64,000 bases of DNA from DASYRM01 sp036004405 (GTDB taxonomy: Bacteria; Acidobacteriota; Vicinamibacteria; Vicinamibacterales; UBA2999): positions 1 to 64,000 of the forward strand of contig DASYRM010000020.1 of the NCBI GenBank assembly GCA_036004405.1, given 5' to 3'. Position 1 is the first letter of the stretch, and each line of letters opens with the position of its first letter. Under the pieces are notes generated by a model. It made no database searches and was not told where the DNA came from. It saw nothing but the letters and a program-made list of their open reading frames with translations. Below, in pieces: positions 15,463 to 22,817 of the stretch. The position numbers and the translations under genes were made by a program.

Positions 15463-17370
15463 TTAATGCGTCGGCTGAGACAAGCTCGCCGGCATGAAGA
15501 TGCTTTCGGTGACCCCGCGATTGCGTAGACGAGGGTCCGTCGACGCGACAATTCGATTGCGGGGAGGTGTGACATCCGGACAATGCAGAAGCACCAGGTT
15601 TGTATCTTCACCGAGGCGATAGCAGCGGACCTCCTCGAGATCGACGCGCTCGAACGCGCTGTGGTACATCAACCGGTATGGAAACTGCCAAAGGAGCAGA
15701 GCGAGCACAGGAACGGTTACTGCAGCAAGCTTCGCGACTCGCGAAATGGGAACGTTCAGTTTTCTGGCTCTCGACATGATCCGAAGCCCCGCGATGATGT
15801 AGGTCAGCAAGAACAGGTCAATCAACCGGCCGTAAAGATCGACGCGAGACTGGTTGACCGTCTGCAGTGTGGCGAGCCGCGTGCTGTCGGCGTCGTTCAC
15901 ATGAACTGGCGACATCAGGAGGCCGGCGGCGTAGTCCCAGAAATAGAGAGACAGAATCAGGAGAAACGCTGCTCCGGCACCGGTCGTGAGTTGAAGAAGG
16001 AATGCTGGATCGTCAAAGCCACGGTCCGAGAGTCTTTCCATGAACCACGCCCGTACCGACGTGTTCTTCGTCACGTTCGCGGCACCCAAGAGCTTTCGGA
16101 CAAGGCGCACGGCACCTATCACCAGTGTCAACACGAGTGCCCAGATGGCCGTGTACACAATCGGTGCGACGAGAGAAGCGAGTCCCCACCGGAACCACGA
16201 GAAGACAGTTCGATCGACCTGGAAAGCACTGCCCCGGCCCAGGAGCACGTTAAAGGCCACTGTGTTCATCAGTCCGAAGAACGCGACGGCAATGAGCGCC
16301 ATTGCCAGCCACCCGCCCCATTTCAGCATGGTGCGTACAATCGACGCAGGCGCCGTGAACCGCCTCAGCCCCGCAAGCGCCTCGTTCGCCGTCTGACAGC
16401 GCTCGGCTGGATCGACCTTGAGCATCTTCTCGACGACGGTCACGAACCCGCGCGGCAGGCCGGGGCGCGCCACGAGCAGCGGGCGCTGCCGCCCGCGCAC
16501 GTGCGCTTCCTTCAACTCCTCGATCGACCGCGCCGGCACGGGATAGCCGGCGGTCACCAGGTAATAGAGCAGCACGCCGAGCGCGTAGATGTCGATCTGC
16601 GGACTCGCCGGCGCGTCGTTGAACATCTCCGGCGCGAGATAGAGTGGTGTGCCCGCGCCGCCGCCGCCCACCACATCCGCCATCAACTGCCCGGCGCCGA
16701 AGTCCATCAGCACCACGCGCCCCTTGGGCTCGCGGATCACGTTCTGTGCCTTGACGTCGCGATGCACGAGGCCCGCGTCGTGGACCGCCGCCAGCGCGCT
16801 GCACAGCTCGATGCCGATCGCGGCGGCCTCTTCGGCGCTGAGCAGACCCTGGAACGCGACGAGGTCGTCGAGCCGCTGGCCCTGGACGAACTCCATCCAG
16901 AACCCCACGCGGTTCTGCTGCAGGTCCGCGCCGTGCACGGCCACCACGTTCGGATGGCGTACCTTCACGAGCACCCGCGCTTCGTCGAGCAGCTTCGTCG
17001 GCGCCACGCGGTCGCTCAGCTCGGGGCGCAGCAGCTTCAGCGCGACGGGGTGATCGAGCCAGGTATCGCGCGCGTGGAAGACCTCGCCGTACGACCCTTC
17101 GCCCACCTTGCGAACGAGCTGCAGGTGTCCCCATCGTCCCAGCTCGCCCAAGCCGACCGGAGCGCCCGCCGCGAGCGGCGAGGCCACCGGCCCGGTTGCG
17201 TCGTCGTCGATGGACGTGCGATGCACGTCGGCCACGCCGGCCACGGTCTTGAGGTGCGCGAGCAGGCGCAGGATCTCCGGATCGGCGGCGGCTTCGAGCG
17301 CAGCCCAGTCGATCTCGTCGCCGTCGGCAACCGAGTCGATGAGCGCGTCGAGTGTCTGGTCAGCGCTCAT
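15463..17370 (-). CDS. Membrane Ser/Thr protein kinase
   Basis: 635 residues. After about 70 residues of helical N-terminus comes a Hanks-type kinase domain: VGEGSYGEVFHARD (P-loop), VALKLL (catalytic lysine), VHRDVKAQNV (catalytic loop), DFGAG (metal-binding DFG), GTPLYLAPEMF and DIYALGVLLYYL. All catalytic residues are present. From about residue 345 there are roughly five membrane segments (for example WLAMALIAVAFFGLMNTVAF, FLLILSLYFWDYAAGLLMSPV, TVPVLALLLWQFPYRLMY) with extracytoplasmic loops. The start overlaps the end of the sigma factor gene by 11 nt, so the two are translationally coupled. The kinase may control that sigma factor or sense the envelope. Confidence 0.9.
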   Translation of the reverse strand: MSADQTLDALIDSVADGDEIDWAALEAAADPEILRLLAHLKTVAGVADVHRTSIDDDATGPVASPLAAGAPVGLGELGRWGHLQLVRKVGEGSYGEVFHARDTWLDHPVALKLLRPELSDRVAPTKLLDEARVLVKVRHPNVVAVHGADLQQNRVGFWMEFVQGQRLDDLVAFQGLLSAEEAAAIGIELCSALAAVHDAGLVHRDVKAQNVIREPKGRVVLMDFGAGQLMADVVGGGGAGTPLYLAPEMFNDAPASPQIDIYALGVLLYYLVTAGYPVPARSIEELKEAHVRGRQRPLLVARPGLPRGFVTVVEKMLKVDPAERCQTANEALAGLRRFTAPASIVRTMLKWGGWLAMALIAVAFFGLMNTVAFNVLLGRGSAFQVDRTVFSWFRWGLASLVAPIVYTAIWALVLTLVIGAVRLVRKLLGAANVTKNTSVRAWFMERLSDRGFDDPAFLLQLTTGAGAAFLLILSLYFWDYAAGLLMSPVHVNDADSTRLATLQTVNQSRVDLYGRLIDLFLLTYIIAGLRIMSRARKLNVPISRVAKLAAVTVPVLALLLWQFPYRLMYHSAFERVDLEEVRCYRLGEDTNLVLLHCPDVTPPRNRIVASTDPRLRNRGVTESIFMPASLSQPTH

Positions 17371-17998
17371 GCTGCATGGCCTCGATCAACCGGGCCAGTG
17401 CACGGGTCACCGCCATGCGCGCAGCGTTCGCGTTGGGCTTGCCGAGCGCAATCGCGACCTCTTCATAACTCTGTTGCAGCTCGATGCGCGCCACGATCGC
17501 GTCGCGGTCCGCGGGCTTGAGCGTCTTGAGCGCGTTCTCATACCGCTCGAAACCCTGCTTGCCGATCGCCTGTTCGAGCGGCGATGGCGTGTTGTCGGGC
17601 ATCTCCTCGGGCAGCTCCTCACCGTTCGGGTGAGTACCGACTTTCCTGACCTCGTCGTAGATGCGGTTCTGCACCGCCTGGCGGAGATAGGACTGCAGCG
17701 CCCCCGGATGCCGCGACTCGAACGCTTCGAGCTTCGGCAGCGCGCGCATCACCGCGTCCTGCACCAGGTCCTGGGTGTCGGCAAGGCTTCGGGCCCACTG
17801 AGGGAGCCGGCCGCGCGCCCATTTGCGCAGCTGAGGCAGGGAGCGCTCGACCAGCAGATCCCGAGCTCTGGCGTCCCCTCGGCGGAACTGCTCGAGCAGT
17901 TCGAGCGTGCCGGCAAGCGCTGTGGTCTCGGACAGGGGATCTTTGTCCGTCGGCGCCATCGTGTTCCTCAGTGCAGAAGCCGAGCTGGTGCGCGTCAT
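17360..17998 (-). CDS. ECF-type RNA polymerase sigma factor
   Basis: 212 residues. ATG 17998 follows GGGGAGGGGACTACC. Region 2 is visible in LLEQFRRGDARARDLLVERSLPQLRKWARG with SLADTQDLVQDAVMRALPKL, and region 4 in LKPADRDAIVARIELQQSYEEVAIALGKPNANAARMAVTRALARL. This matches the sigma-70 ECF subfamily often found next to protein kinases in Acidobacteria and Planctomycetes. No anti-sigma factor gene is nearby; the overlapping kinase gene takes that place. It diverges from the small exported protein at 18152. Confidence 0.9.
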   Translation of the reverse strand: MTRTSSASALRNTMAPTDKDPLSETTALAGTLELLEQFRRGDARARDLLVERSLPQLRKWARGRLPQWARSLADTQDLVQDAVMRALPKLEAFESRHPGALQSYLRQAVQNRIYDEVRKVGTHPNGEELPEEMPDNTPSPLEQAIGKQGFERYENALKTLKPADRDAIVARIELQQSYEEVAIALGKPNANAARMAVTRALARLIEAMQHER

Positions 17999-18151
17999 GG
18001 TAGTCCCCTCCCCATCCAAAGGCCATTAGCTCTGCTATTCCAAGTGCCGCTGAGCCCGGCCGTACTGCCTTCAACGCCTGAGGCGAAGAAAACTAACAGT
18101 GTGCGGTGTTGCGCACTCTCCCCGTTACGGAAGGTGAGGAGGGACAAGCAA

Positions 18152-18544
18152 ATGTCGAATCGAATGACTCGCAGAGGAATGCTGGTGATGGGTGGTCTGG
18201 CCCTGGTGGGACTCGTGGCTGCGGCCCCGGGCAGCGCCGACGTGGGCACCAACCGGACCACGGAGCTCACGTTCAGCAAGCCGTTCTCGCTTCCGGGAGT
18301 GACCCTTGGTGCGGGCACCTACATCTTCGAGCGCGCAGCCCCGCTGTCGGCGATCGAGGTGGTGCGGGTGTCCAGCCGGGATCGCCGCTTCGTCTACTAC
18401 ATGGGCTTCACCGAGCTCGTGGAGAAGCCGCGCGGCCTCGCCTCGCCGATCGTCTTCGGTGAAGCGCCGGCAGGGGCTCCTGTCCCGGTCAAGGACTGGT
18501 ATCCCACGGGTACGTCAACGGGTCACCGCTTTCACTACCGGTGA
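18152..18544 (+). CDS. Small exported protein of unknown function
   Basis: 130 residues, ATG 18152 preceded by GTGAGGAGGGACAAG. The N-terminus (TRRGMLVMGGLALVGLVAAAPGSA) is a signal peptide. The mature part is FSKPFSLPGVTLGAGTYIFERAAPLSAIEVVRVSSRDRRFVYYMGFTE, a compact beta-type pattern. Acidobacterial genomes contain many small proteins with a V-L-P-A-G-Y-F-F segment of this kind, but I cannot assign a named family. Divergently transcribed from the sigma factor, so it is a candidate target. Confidence 0.65.
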   Translation: MSNRMTRRGMLVMGGLALVGLVAAAPGSADVGTNRTTELTFSKPFSLPGVTLGAGTYIFERAAPLSAIEVVRVSSRDRRFVYYMGFTELVEKPRGLASPIVFGEAPAGAPVPVKDWYPTGTSTGHRFHYR

Positions 18545-18562
18545 GCCCAGGTCCATGGTGGG

Positions 18563-18592
18563 CTCCCGGCTCTATGCGCAGAGAGCCGGGAG
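18563..18592 (+). terminator. Hairpin after the 18152 gene
   Basis: CTCCCGGCTCT-atgcgcag-AGAGCCGGGAG, a perfect 11-bp stem 18 nt past the stop. There is no U-tract. It also lies downstream of the convergent PIN gene and may serve both. Confidence 0.55.
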
Positions 18593-18621
18593 TCAGGCGT
18601 CCCGCTGGCGCGGGCCGTGAT

Positions 18622-19020
18622 CTACCAGATCGTCGTCACCAGCTTGGATGCGGTGATTTCCGCATCGGCCGTCATGAGTGGCAGCTCCAGATCGCGGGCC
18701 GCGGCACAGATCAAGGCGTCGAAGGGGTCGTTCAGTAGACGCAGATCCCCAGCGTCGAAGACCTGCTGTGGATCAAGCGGATGCGCCTGGAACGCGGGAT
18801 TGCTGAACAGGTCCTCGAAGAACGATCGTGCCGGGCGATGCAGATTCACTCGCACGCGGCGCGCCAGCAGGGTGACTTCCCACACCACCGCCATCGGCAC
18901 GTATACGACGGCCTCGCGGCCTTCCGCGGCGGCAAACAGCTCGCGCGCCCGACGGCCCAGGCGCGCGCTTCGCGATGCATGAAAGAGCAACGCATTCGTG
19001 TCGGTGACGGCAGAGGTCAC
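18622..19020 (-). CDS. PIN-domain ribonuclease, VapC-like toxin
   Basis: 132 residues from GTG 19020, which sits directly after the antitoxin stop; the frame stays open upstream into the antitoxin gene, so this later start is preferred. PIN acidic residues are visible: D in VTDTNALLF, E in VVWEVTLL, D in NDPFDALICAAA, D in MTADAEI. PIN toxins of the VapC type cleave tRNA or rRNA. It pairs with the putative antitoxin at 19022. Activity and target are inferred from family only. Confidence 0.82.
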   Translation of the reverse strand: MTSAVTDTNALLFHASRSARLGRRARELFAAAEGREAVVYVPMAVVWEVTLLARRVRVNLHRPARSFFEDLFSNPAFQAHPLDPQQVFDAGDLRLLNDPFDALICAAARDLELPLMTADAEITASKLVTTIW

Positions 19021-19021
19021 G

Positions 19022-19357
19022 TCACTTACCGCGCGAGCCTTGCGGCCGTCGCGTGCGACCACCACGGCCGGCGCGGTAGGTGGCTGTGTTCTCGTGAATC
19101 AGAATCGGCCGGGCGAGTGATGCCTCGAACTCGGCGCGAATCGACGCCTTGGCGCGTTCGAGCTCTGGGTCATCGAGTGGTAAATCGACGGTGCCAACCA
19201 CCGAGCGAATCGAGTCGCCGTGCGCGGCCACTCTGGCGGCCGTGACGATCTCATCCAGCAGGTCGCTGAGGCTCCGACGTTTCGTGCCAGTGGTGCGCGC
19301 GCGCAGCCAGAGCAGGTTCTCGGCTTCCAGCGTCACCGAGATGGGCAGCTTTGGCAT
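19022..19357 (-). CDS. Putative VapB-like antitoxin
   Basis: 111 residues. The N-terminal LPISVTLEAENLLWLRARTTGTKRRSLSDLLDEIVTAAR has the strand-helix-helix form of ribbon-helix-helix DNA-binding antitoxins. The remainder (ASIRAEFEASLARPILIH) would be the toxin-binding tail, ending in an Arg-rich stretch. The stop is directly followed by the PIN gene start. There is no obvious Shine-Dalgarno upstream of ATG 19357. A small palindrome lies 4 bp before the start. Confidence 0.75.
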   Translation of the reverse strand: MPKLPISVTLEAENLLWLRARTTGTKRRSLSDLLDEIVTAARVAAHGDSIRSVVGTVDLPLDDPELERAKASIRAEFEASLARPILIHENTATYRAGRGGRTRRPQGSRGK

Positions 19358-19360
19358 GAA

Positions 19361-19371
19361 GATACGATATC
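19361..19371. promoter_or_regulatory. Candidate antitoxin operator palindrome
   Basis: GATA-CGA-TATC, 3 bp upstream of the antitoxin ATG (minus strand). Its position suits autoregulation by the antitoxin, but it is short and could be chance. Confidence 0.3.
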
Positions 19372-19391
19372 ACATGACAAGGCTGCCCTCC

Positions 19392-19427
19392 CTCTCTGCC
19401 TTCTCCGCCCTCTCTGCCCTCTCTGCC
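19392..19427. repeat. 9-bp-period array
   Basis: CTCTCTGCC, TTCTCCGCC, CTCTCTGCC, CTCTCTGCC, followed by TATTAG, between the antitoxin gene and the end of the DUF3500 gene. Reverse complement of the 30773 array gives the same CTCTGCCTATT ending. Confidence 0.7.
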
Positions 19428-19429
19428 TA

Positions 19430-20500
19430 TTAGTGCGCGACGGACGTGACGTGCTCGCGCAGCAGGTCGCGGCCGAAGTCGTTGGTGAAGTCGCGCCACA
19501 CCGAGTGGATGTGGTTCCCGTTGTTCTGGGTGTTGTCGTACTCGATCAGGAACGTCGGCCCCTGGATCCGGTAGTAGTGCTTCTTGCCCCGCTCGGCCTC
19601 GCCGGCCCACGCGAACGCAATCTTCTCCAGCCCGGCCTTCTTCAGTCGCGCCAGCCGATCGGCGGCCAGATCGTCGGCCATGAATCCGGCGTAGACGTCG
19701 ATCACTTTCATCAGCAGCTCGCGCTGCGGTCCCGTCATCGCTGACGCCTGGATGCCCACGGGCGCCAGCGGCGTGACCGCCAGCTTGTTCGTCGTGAGGA
19801 TCTCGTTCGGTGCCACGCCGTTGATCACGGCCTGCGTGCGCTGCGACGCATCCAGCGCCATGAGCAGCGCGCGCGCCGAATCTTCCTCGGCCGCCAGGAG
19901 GCGCGTGCCCTTGCGCGGACCGTCCAGCACTTCGGCCGGGTTCGAGCCGAACATCGACGGCGAGCTGGCCACGAGCGTGCCGTTGGCCACCGTGAAGTGC
20001 AGCGAGACGTGGTGGCCTTCCACGCGCCAGCCCCACGTCTGCTTTTTCGACGGCGTGCCGAACACGGAGAAGAAGTAGCGCACCGGATCGCGGCGGAAGC
20101 CTTCGGCCTGACGCCCGCCGTCGCGATCGCGCTGTTCGAGCGCGCCCAGCACGTCTTCGAGCTGCATGATCGACGTGGCCGTCATGTACCCGCGCTGACT
20201 GAGGCCGGCCTTCATCAGGTTATGTGCGAGGCCGCGCTGCGCCTCGGTCATCTCCTTCACCGTCAGACCGTTGCGCGGGAACGTCTCGGTCGGGATGAAG
20301 TTCCAGTGCGTCCGCTCGTCGGACTCGAATGGGAAGACGGCTTTCTGCCGCTGCTCGGGCGTGAGGCTGGCCAGAAACGCCGTGGCGGCGTCGGCCATGG
20401 CGCCCGACGATCGCTCGGCGGCCACCATGGCGCCCGCGGCGGCCAGGAGCACGCAGGCGATTGAGAGGACGAGGCGCGGAAAGCGGACCAGCTGACGCAT
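19430..20500 (-). CDS. DUF3500 family exported protein
   Basis: 356 residues with a signal peptide (LVLSIACVLLAAAGAMVAAE). DUF3500 features seen: AFLASLTPEQRQKAVFPFESDERTHWNFIPTE near the start, GLTVKEMTEAQRGLAHNLMKAGLS, VRYFFSVFG, the long segment WGWRVEGHHVSLHFTV, and YYRIQGPTFLIEYDNTQNNGNHIHSVWRDFTNDFG at the C-terminus. The histidine- and aspartate-rich conserved blocks suggest a metal site, but the biochemical role of DUF3500 is unknown to me. It precedes the HEAT-repeat gene's end by 24 nt; both face left. Confidence 0.92.
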   Translation of the reverse strand: MRQLVRFPRLVLSIACVLLAAAGAMVAAERSSGAMADAATAFLASLTPEQRQKAVFPFESDERTHWNFIPTETFPRNGLTVKEMTEAQRGLAHNLMKAGLSQRGYMTATSIMQLEDVLGALEQRDRDGGRQAEGFRRDPVRYFFSVFGTPSKKQTWGWRVEGHHVSLHFTVANGTLVASSPSMFGSNPAEVLDGPRKGTRLLAAEEDSARALLMALDASQRTQAVINGVAPNEILTTNKLAVTPLAPVGIQASAMTGPQRELLMKVIDVYAGFMADDLAADRLARLKKAGLEKIAFAWAGEAERGKKHYYRIQGPTFLIEYDNTQNNGNHIHSVWRDFTNDFGRDLLREHVTSVAH

Positions 20501-20524
20501 GAATCCCTCCAGGTGGAGGGGATT

Positions 20525-21340
20525 CTAGCGCCGGAGCACGTCTTCGAAGAAGCTCAGCGCGCGTGGGTCCTGCGACTGGCCGAGCCAGAACATCGCCTGC
20601 TTCCGGACCTCGGGATTGCGGTTGTTCCGGGCCACGTCGATGAGCCGCGGCACGCCCTCGCCGCGTGGCAGCTGGCTCAACGCGAACACCGCCTGCCGCT
20701 TCACCTGGGTGTCCGGATCGTGGTCGATAGCGTCGGTGATGCTGGCCGCCGCACGCTCGCCGGCGCGCTGACTGACCCAGAACAGAGCCGTCGAGCGCGT
20801 CTGACGATCGCGGCCGTCCTTGGCAAGCGCGACGAGGTGGTCCACGGCCGCCGCGTCGCCGTGCAGCGCGATGGCCACGATGGCGCCGCTCGCCACCTTT
20901 TGCGACGTGTCGCCGCGTGTGAAGGTGCTCAGCCAGTTGAGGCTCGCCGCCGCCGTCACGTTCGTCACCCAGTGCAGCGTCAGGCCACCGACGTCGAGCG
21001 CGCAGTCGGGCGAGGCGATTTGAATACGTCCTACGGCGCGGTTTTCCACACGAAAGAGCACGAAGAGGTCCGACGACCCTTCGAGCTTCACCGGCGCCGT
21101 CCGGCGGCTGTTCCGCCCGTCCCAGCATCCGTCGCCGCTGCTGCGGTCGCGCCCGCGCACGGCGTAGCCGATCCACGACGCATCAGCGCTCTCGCCCATG
21201 ATCGCGGCGAACTCCCGCTCGAGGGACCCGGCGAGGCGCCGTTCATCGAGCCGCCCCTCGACGATGGACGGCGTCTGGGCCTCGGCCGCCGAAGCCGCGG
21301 CGAAGATCAGCAGAATGGCGGCCGTTCCAATCACCTTCAT
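20525..21340 (-). CDS. Exported HEAT-repeat protein
   Basis: 271 residues. Signal peptide IGTAAILLIFAAASAAEAQ. Residues about 30-140 form a non-repeat domain with two cysteines (DGCWDGR and PDCALD). From about 150, alpha-helical HEAT-type repeats: KVASGAIVAIALHGDAAAVDHLVALA, STALFWVSQRAGERAAASITDAI, VKRQAVFALSQLPRGEGVPRLIDVA, VRKQAMFWLGQSQDPRALSFFEDVL. HEAT repeats mediate protein binding; the partner is unknown. Acidobacterial genomes often pair such proteins with sigma-factor or zinc-finger modules, but none is next to it here. Likely upstream partner of the DUF3500 gene in one operon. Confidence 0.88.
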   Translation of the reverse strand: MKVIGTAAILLIFAAASAAEAQTPSIVEGRLDERRLAGSLEREFAAIMGESADASWIGYAVRGRDRSSGDGCWDGRNSRRTAPVKLEGSSDLFVLFRVENRAVGRIQIASPDCALDVGGLTLHWVTNVTAAASLNWLSTFTRGDTSQKVASGAIVAIALHGDAAAVDHLVALAKDGRDRQTRSTALFWVSQRAGERAAASITDAIDHDPDTQVKRQAVFALSQLPRGEGVPRLIDVARNNRNPEVRKQAMFWLGQSQDPRALSFFEDVLRR

Positions 21341-21416
21341 CTCGTCCCTCCGTGCTGCTTAGACGGGATGGTGTGACCGCGGTTAGCCGGATAGAATCAC
21401 CGCGGAGGAAGCGTCC

Positions 21417-21968
21417 ATGCGTGTCATTTGTTTCGCCGTGGCGGTGCTGATTGCGGGCGCGGGGCTCGCGTGGCCGATCAGCGCGCAACAGCCCTCGTCG
21501 TTCTACGACCTCAAGACCCTCAGCCTCGATAACAAGCCCGGGAACCTCGCGCAGTACAAAGGCAAGGTCAGCCTGGTGGTGAACGTGGCGAGCAAGTGCG
21601 GTTTCACGCCGCAGTACGAGGGGCTCGAAAAGCTCCAGCGCGAGATGAAGGGGAAGGGGTTCAACGTGCTCGGCTTTCCGAGCAACGACTTCGGCGGCCA
21701 GGAGCCGGGCTCGGCGCAGGAGATCGCGACGTTCTGCAAGCTGACCTACGACGTCACCTTCCCGATGTTCGAGAAGGTGGTCACGCGGAAAGGCTCGGAC
21801 CAGTCGCCGGTGTACACCTTCCTCGGCGCGTCGGGCCACCTGCCCGCGTGGAACTTCAGCAAGTACGTCGTGGACAAGCAGGGCAAGGTGGTGGGGTTCT
21901 TCCCCAGCGAGGTCACGCCCGAGGATCCGGCGCTACGCGCCGCCATCGCGAAGGCGCTGGGCACGTAG
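21417..21968 (+). CDS. Exported glutathione-peroxidase-family thiol peroxidase
   Basis: 183 residues, ATG 21417. The signal peptide (FAVAVLIAGAGLAWPISA) sends it to the periplasm. The catalytic cysteine is C61 in NVASKCGFTPQYEGLE, where eukaryotic enzymes often have selenocysteine; the other tetrad members are in FPSNDFGGQEPGS (Gln) and PAWNFSKYVVD (Trp, Asn). Most bacterial members use thioredoxin-type reductants instead of glutathione. Expected to reduce hydrogen or lipid peroxides. The TAG stop is contained in a repeat (CACGTAGGGG). Confidence 0.92.
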   Translation: MRVICFAVAVLIAGAGLAWPISAQQPSSFYDLKTLSLDNKPGNLAQYKGKVSLVVNVASKCGFTPQYEGLEKLQREMKGKGFNVLGFPSNDFGGQEPGSAQEIATFCKLTYDVTFPMFEKVVTRKGSDQSPVYTFLGASGHLPAWNFSKYVVDKQGKVVGFFPSEVTPEDPALRAAIAKALGT

Positions 21969-22010
21969 GGGCCGCTGGGTACGTAGGGGCCGCCTTCAGG
22001 CGGCCCGTCG
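21963..22010. repeat. Palindromic repeat with TACGTAG tag
   Basis: CACGTAGGGGCCGC, a partial unit that carries the GPx stop codon, then GTACGTAGGGGCCGCC-TTCA-GGCGGCCC. The full unit is a hairpin of the dispersed family. Confidence 0.8.
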
Positions 22011-22041
22011 GCCGACACCCACGACCGAGTTGCCAACTCGA

Positions 22042-22075
22042 CTGAACGTCGTTTAGAATACTGAACGTCGTTCAG
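22042..22075. promoter_or_regulatory. Two tandem TetR operator palindromes
   Basis: CTGAACGTCGTTTAG (22042-22056) and CTGAACGTCGTTCAG (22061-22075). The second is a perfect CTGAACG-T-CGTTCAG palindrome, the first has one mismatch, and the centres are 19 bp apart, on about the same face of the helix. The second ends 2 bp before the TetR start codon, where a ribosome-binding site would be, so binding would block transcription or translation initiation. No Shine-Dalgarno is seen. Confidence 0.75.
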
Positions 22076-22077
22076 TC

Positions 22078-22770
22078 ATGACATCAGAAGCGCGGCCAAG
22101 GGGCCGTCAGGCCCGTATGCTCGCGGCGCGCGAAACCACACGCCGCGCCATTCTCGACGCCGCCCTCGATCTCTTCATCAGTCACGGCTACGGGCAGACG
22201 TCGATCCGCAGTATCGCGGCGCGGGTGGAGTACAGCCCCGGCGCCATCTACGGCTACTTCGTCTCGAAGGACGAAATCTTCTATGCGCTGGCCGAAGAGG
22301 GGCTGCGCGACCTCGGCGCGCGCGAGCTCGCCGAGGTCCCGAGCAGCGATCCGATCGAGGACGTGCGCGCGTCGGCCTGGCGGCTCTACGAGTTCAGCAA
22401 GGAGCAGCCGCAGTACTTTGCGCTGGTGTTCCTCGATCGCCACGTGCCGCGGGTGAGCAAAGAGTACGAGCGCTTCGCGTTCATCTCCGAGATGCGCAGC
22501 CGCGCACTGGCGCGCGTCGAGCGCTGCATTGCCGAGGGGCTGTTCCCGGAGACGACGCACGCCGAGGTGGCGCTGCGGCTGCTGTGGGCGCCCATCGTCG
22601 GCATCGCGGCGTTGCGGCTGTCGCACCGCATGCCCGAGGCCGTGGACATCGACGCGCTCGTGCGCGACGCCATCGAGACGACGATTGCCGGCATCCGCGC
22701 GGGTGCCCCGCGGCATGCGCGGCCGATCGACGCCGAGAGCGCCGGCGCCCGGGCGGCGCGCACGGCCTGA
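22078..22770 (+). CDS. TetR/AcrR family repressor
   Basis: 230 residues. The N-terminal helix-turn-helix is ETTRRAILDAALDLFISHGYGQTSIRSIAARVEYSPGAIYGYFVSKDEIFYALAEEG, the standard TetR domain. The C-terminal ligand domain is unassigned. It stands immediately upstream of the RND adaptor and pump genes in the same direction, so it probably represses them and itself through the two palindromes overlapping its own 5' end. ATG 22078 is chosen because it opens directly after the operator; translation may be leaderless. The C-terminal end is Ala/Arg-rich and disordered. Confidence 0.9.
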   Translation: MTSEARPRGRQARMLAARETTRRAILDAALDLFISHGYGQTSIRSIAARVEYSPGAIYGYFVSKDEIFYALAEEGLRDLGARELAEVPSSDPIEDVRASAWRLYEFSKEQPQYFALVFLDRHVPRVSKEYERFAFISEMRSRALARVERCIAEGLFPETTHAEVALRLLWAPIVGIAALRLSHRMPEAVDIDALVRDAIETTIAGIRAGAPRHARPIDAESAGARAARTA

Positions 22771-22800
22771 GGCGGGGTTTGAAAACCCGCAACTACGTAC
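22771..22800. repeat. Hairpin with TACGTA tag
   Basis: GCGGGGTTTGAAAACCCGC followed by AACTACGTAC. The stem has a different sequence from the GGCCGCC-type hairpins but the same TACGTA tag. It lies between the repressor and the adaptor gene and could also act as an attenuating hairpin. Confidence 0.6.
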
Positions 22801-22817
22801 CCAAGGAGCCCTGGTTC

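Noticed and set aside
15583..17520. A 645-residue plus-strand frame opposite the membrane kinase
   Set aside because: His/Arg/Gln-rich shadow with no fold; the kinase on the other strand has all its motifs.
18622..19357. VapBC-like pair as a novel defence system
   Set aside because: PIN toxin with a small antitoxin is a common module; nothing unusual beyond the small operator palindrome.
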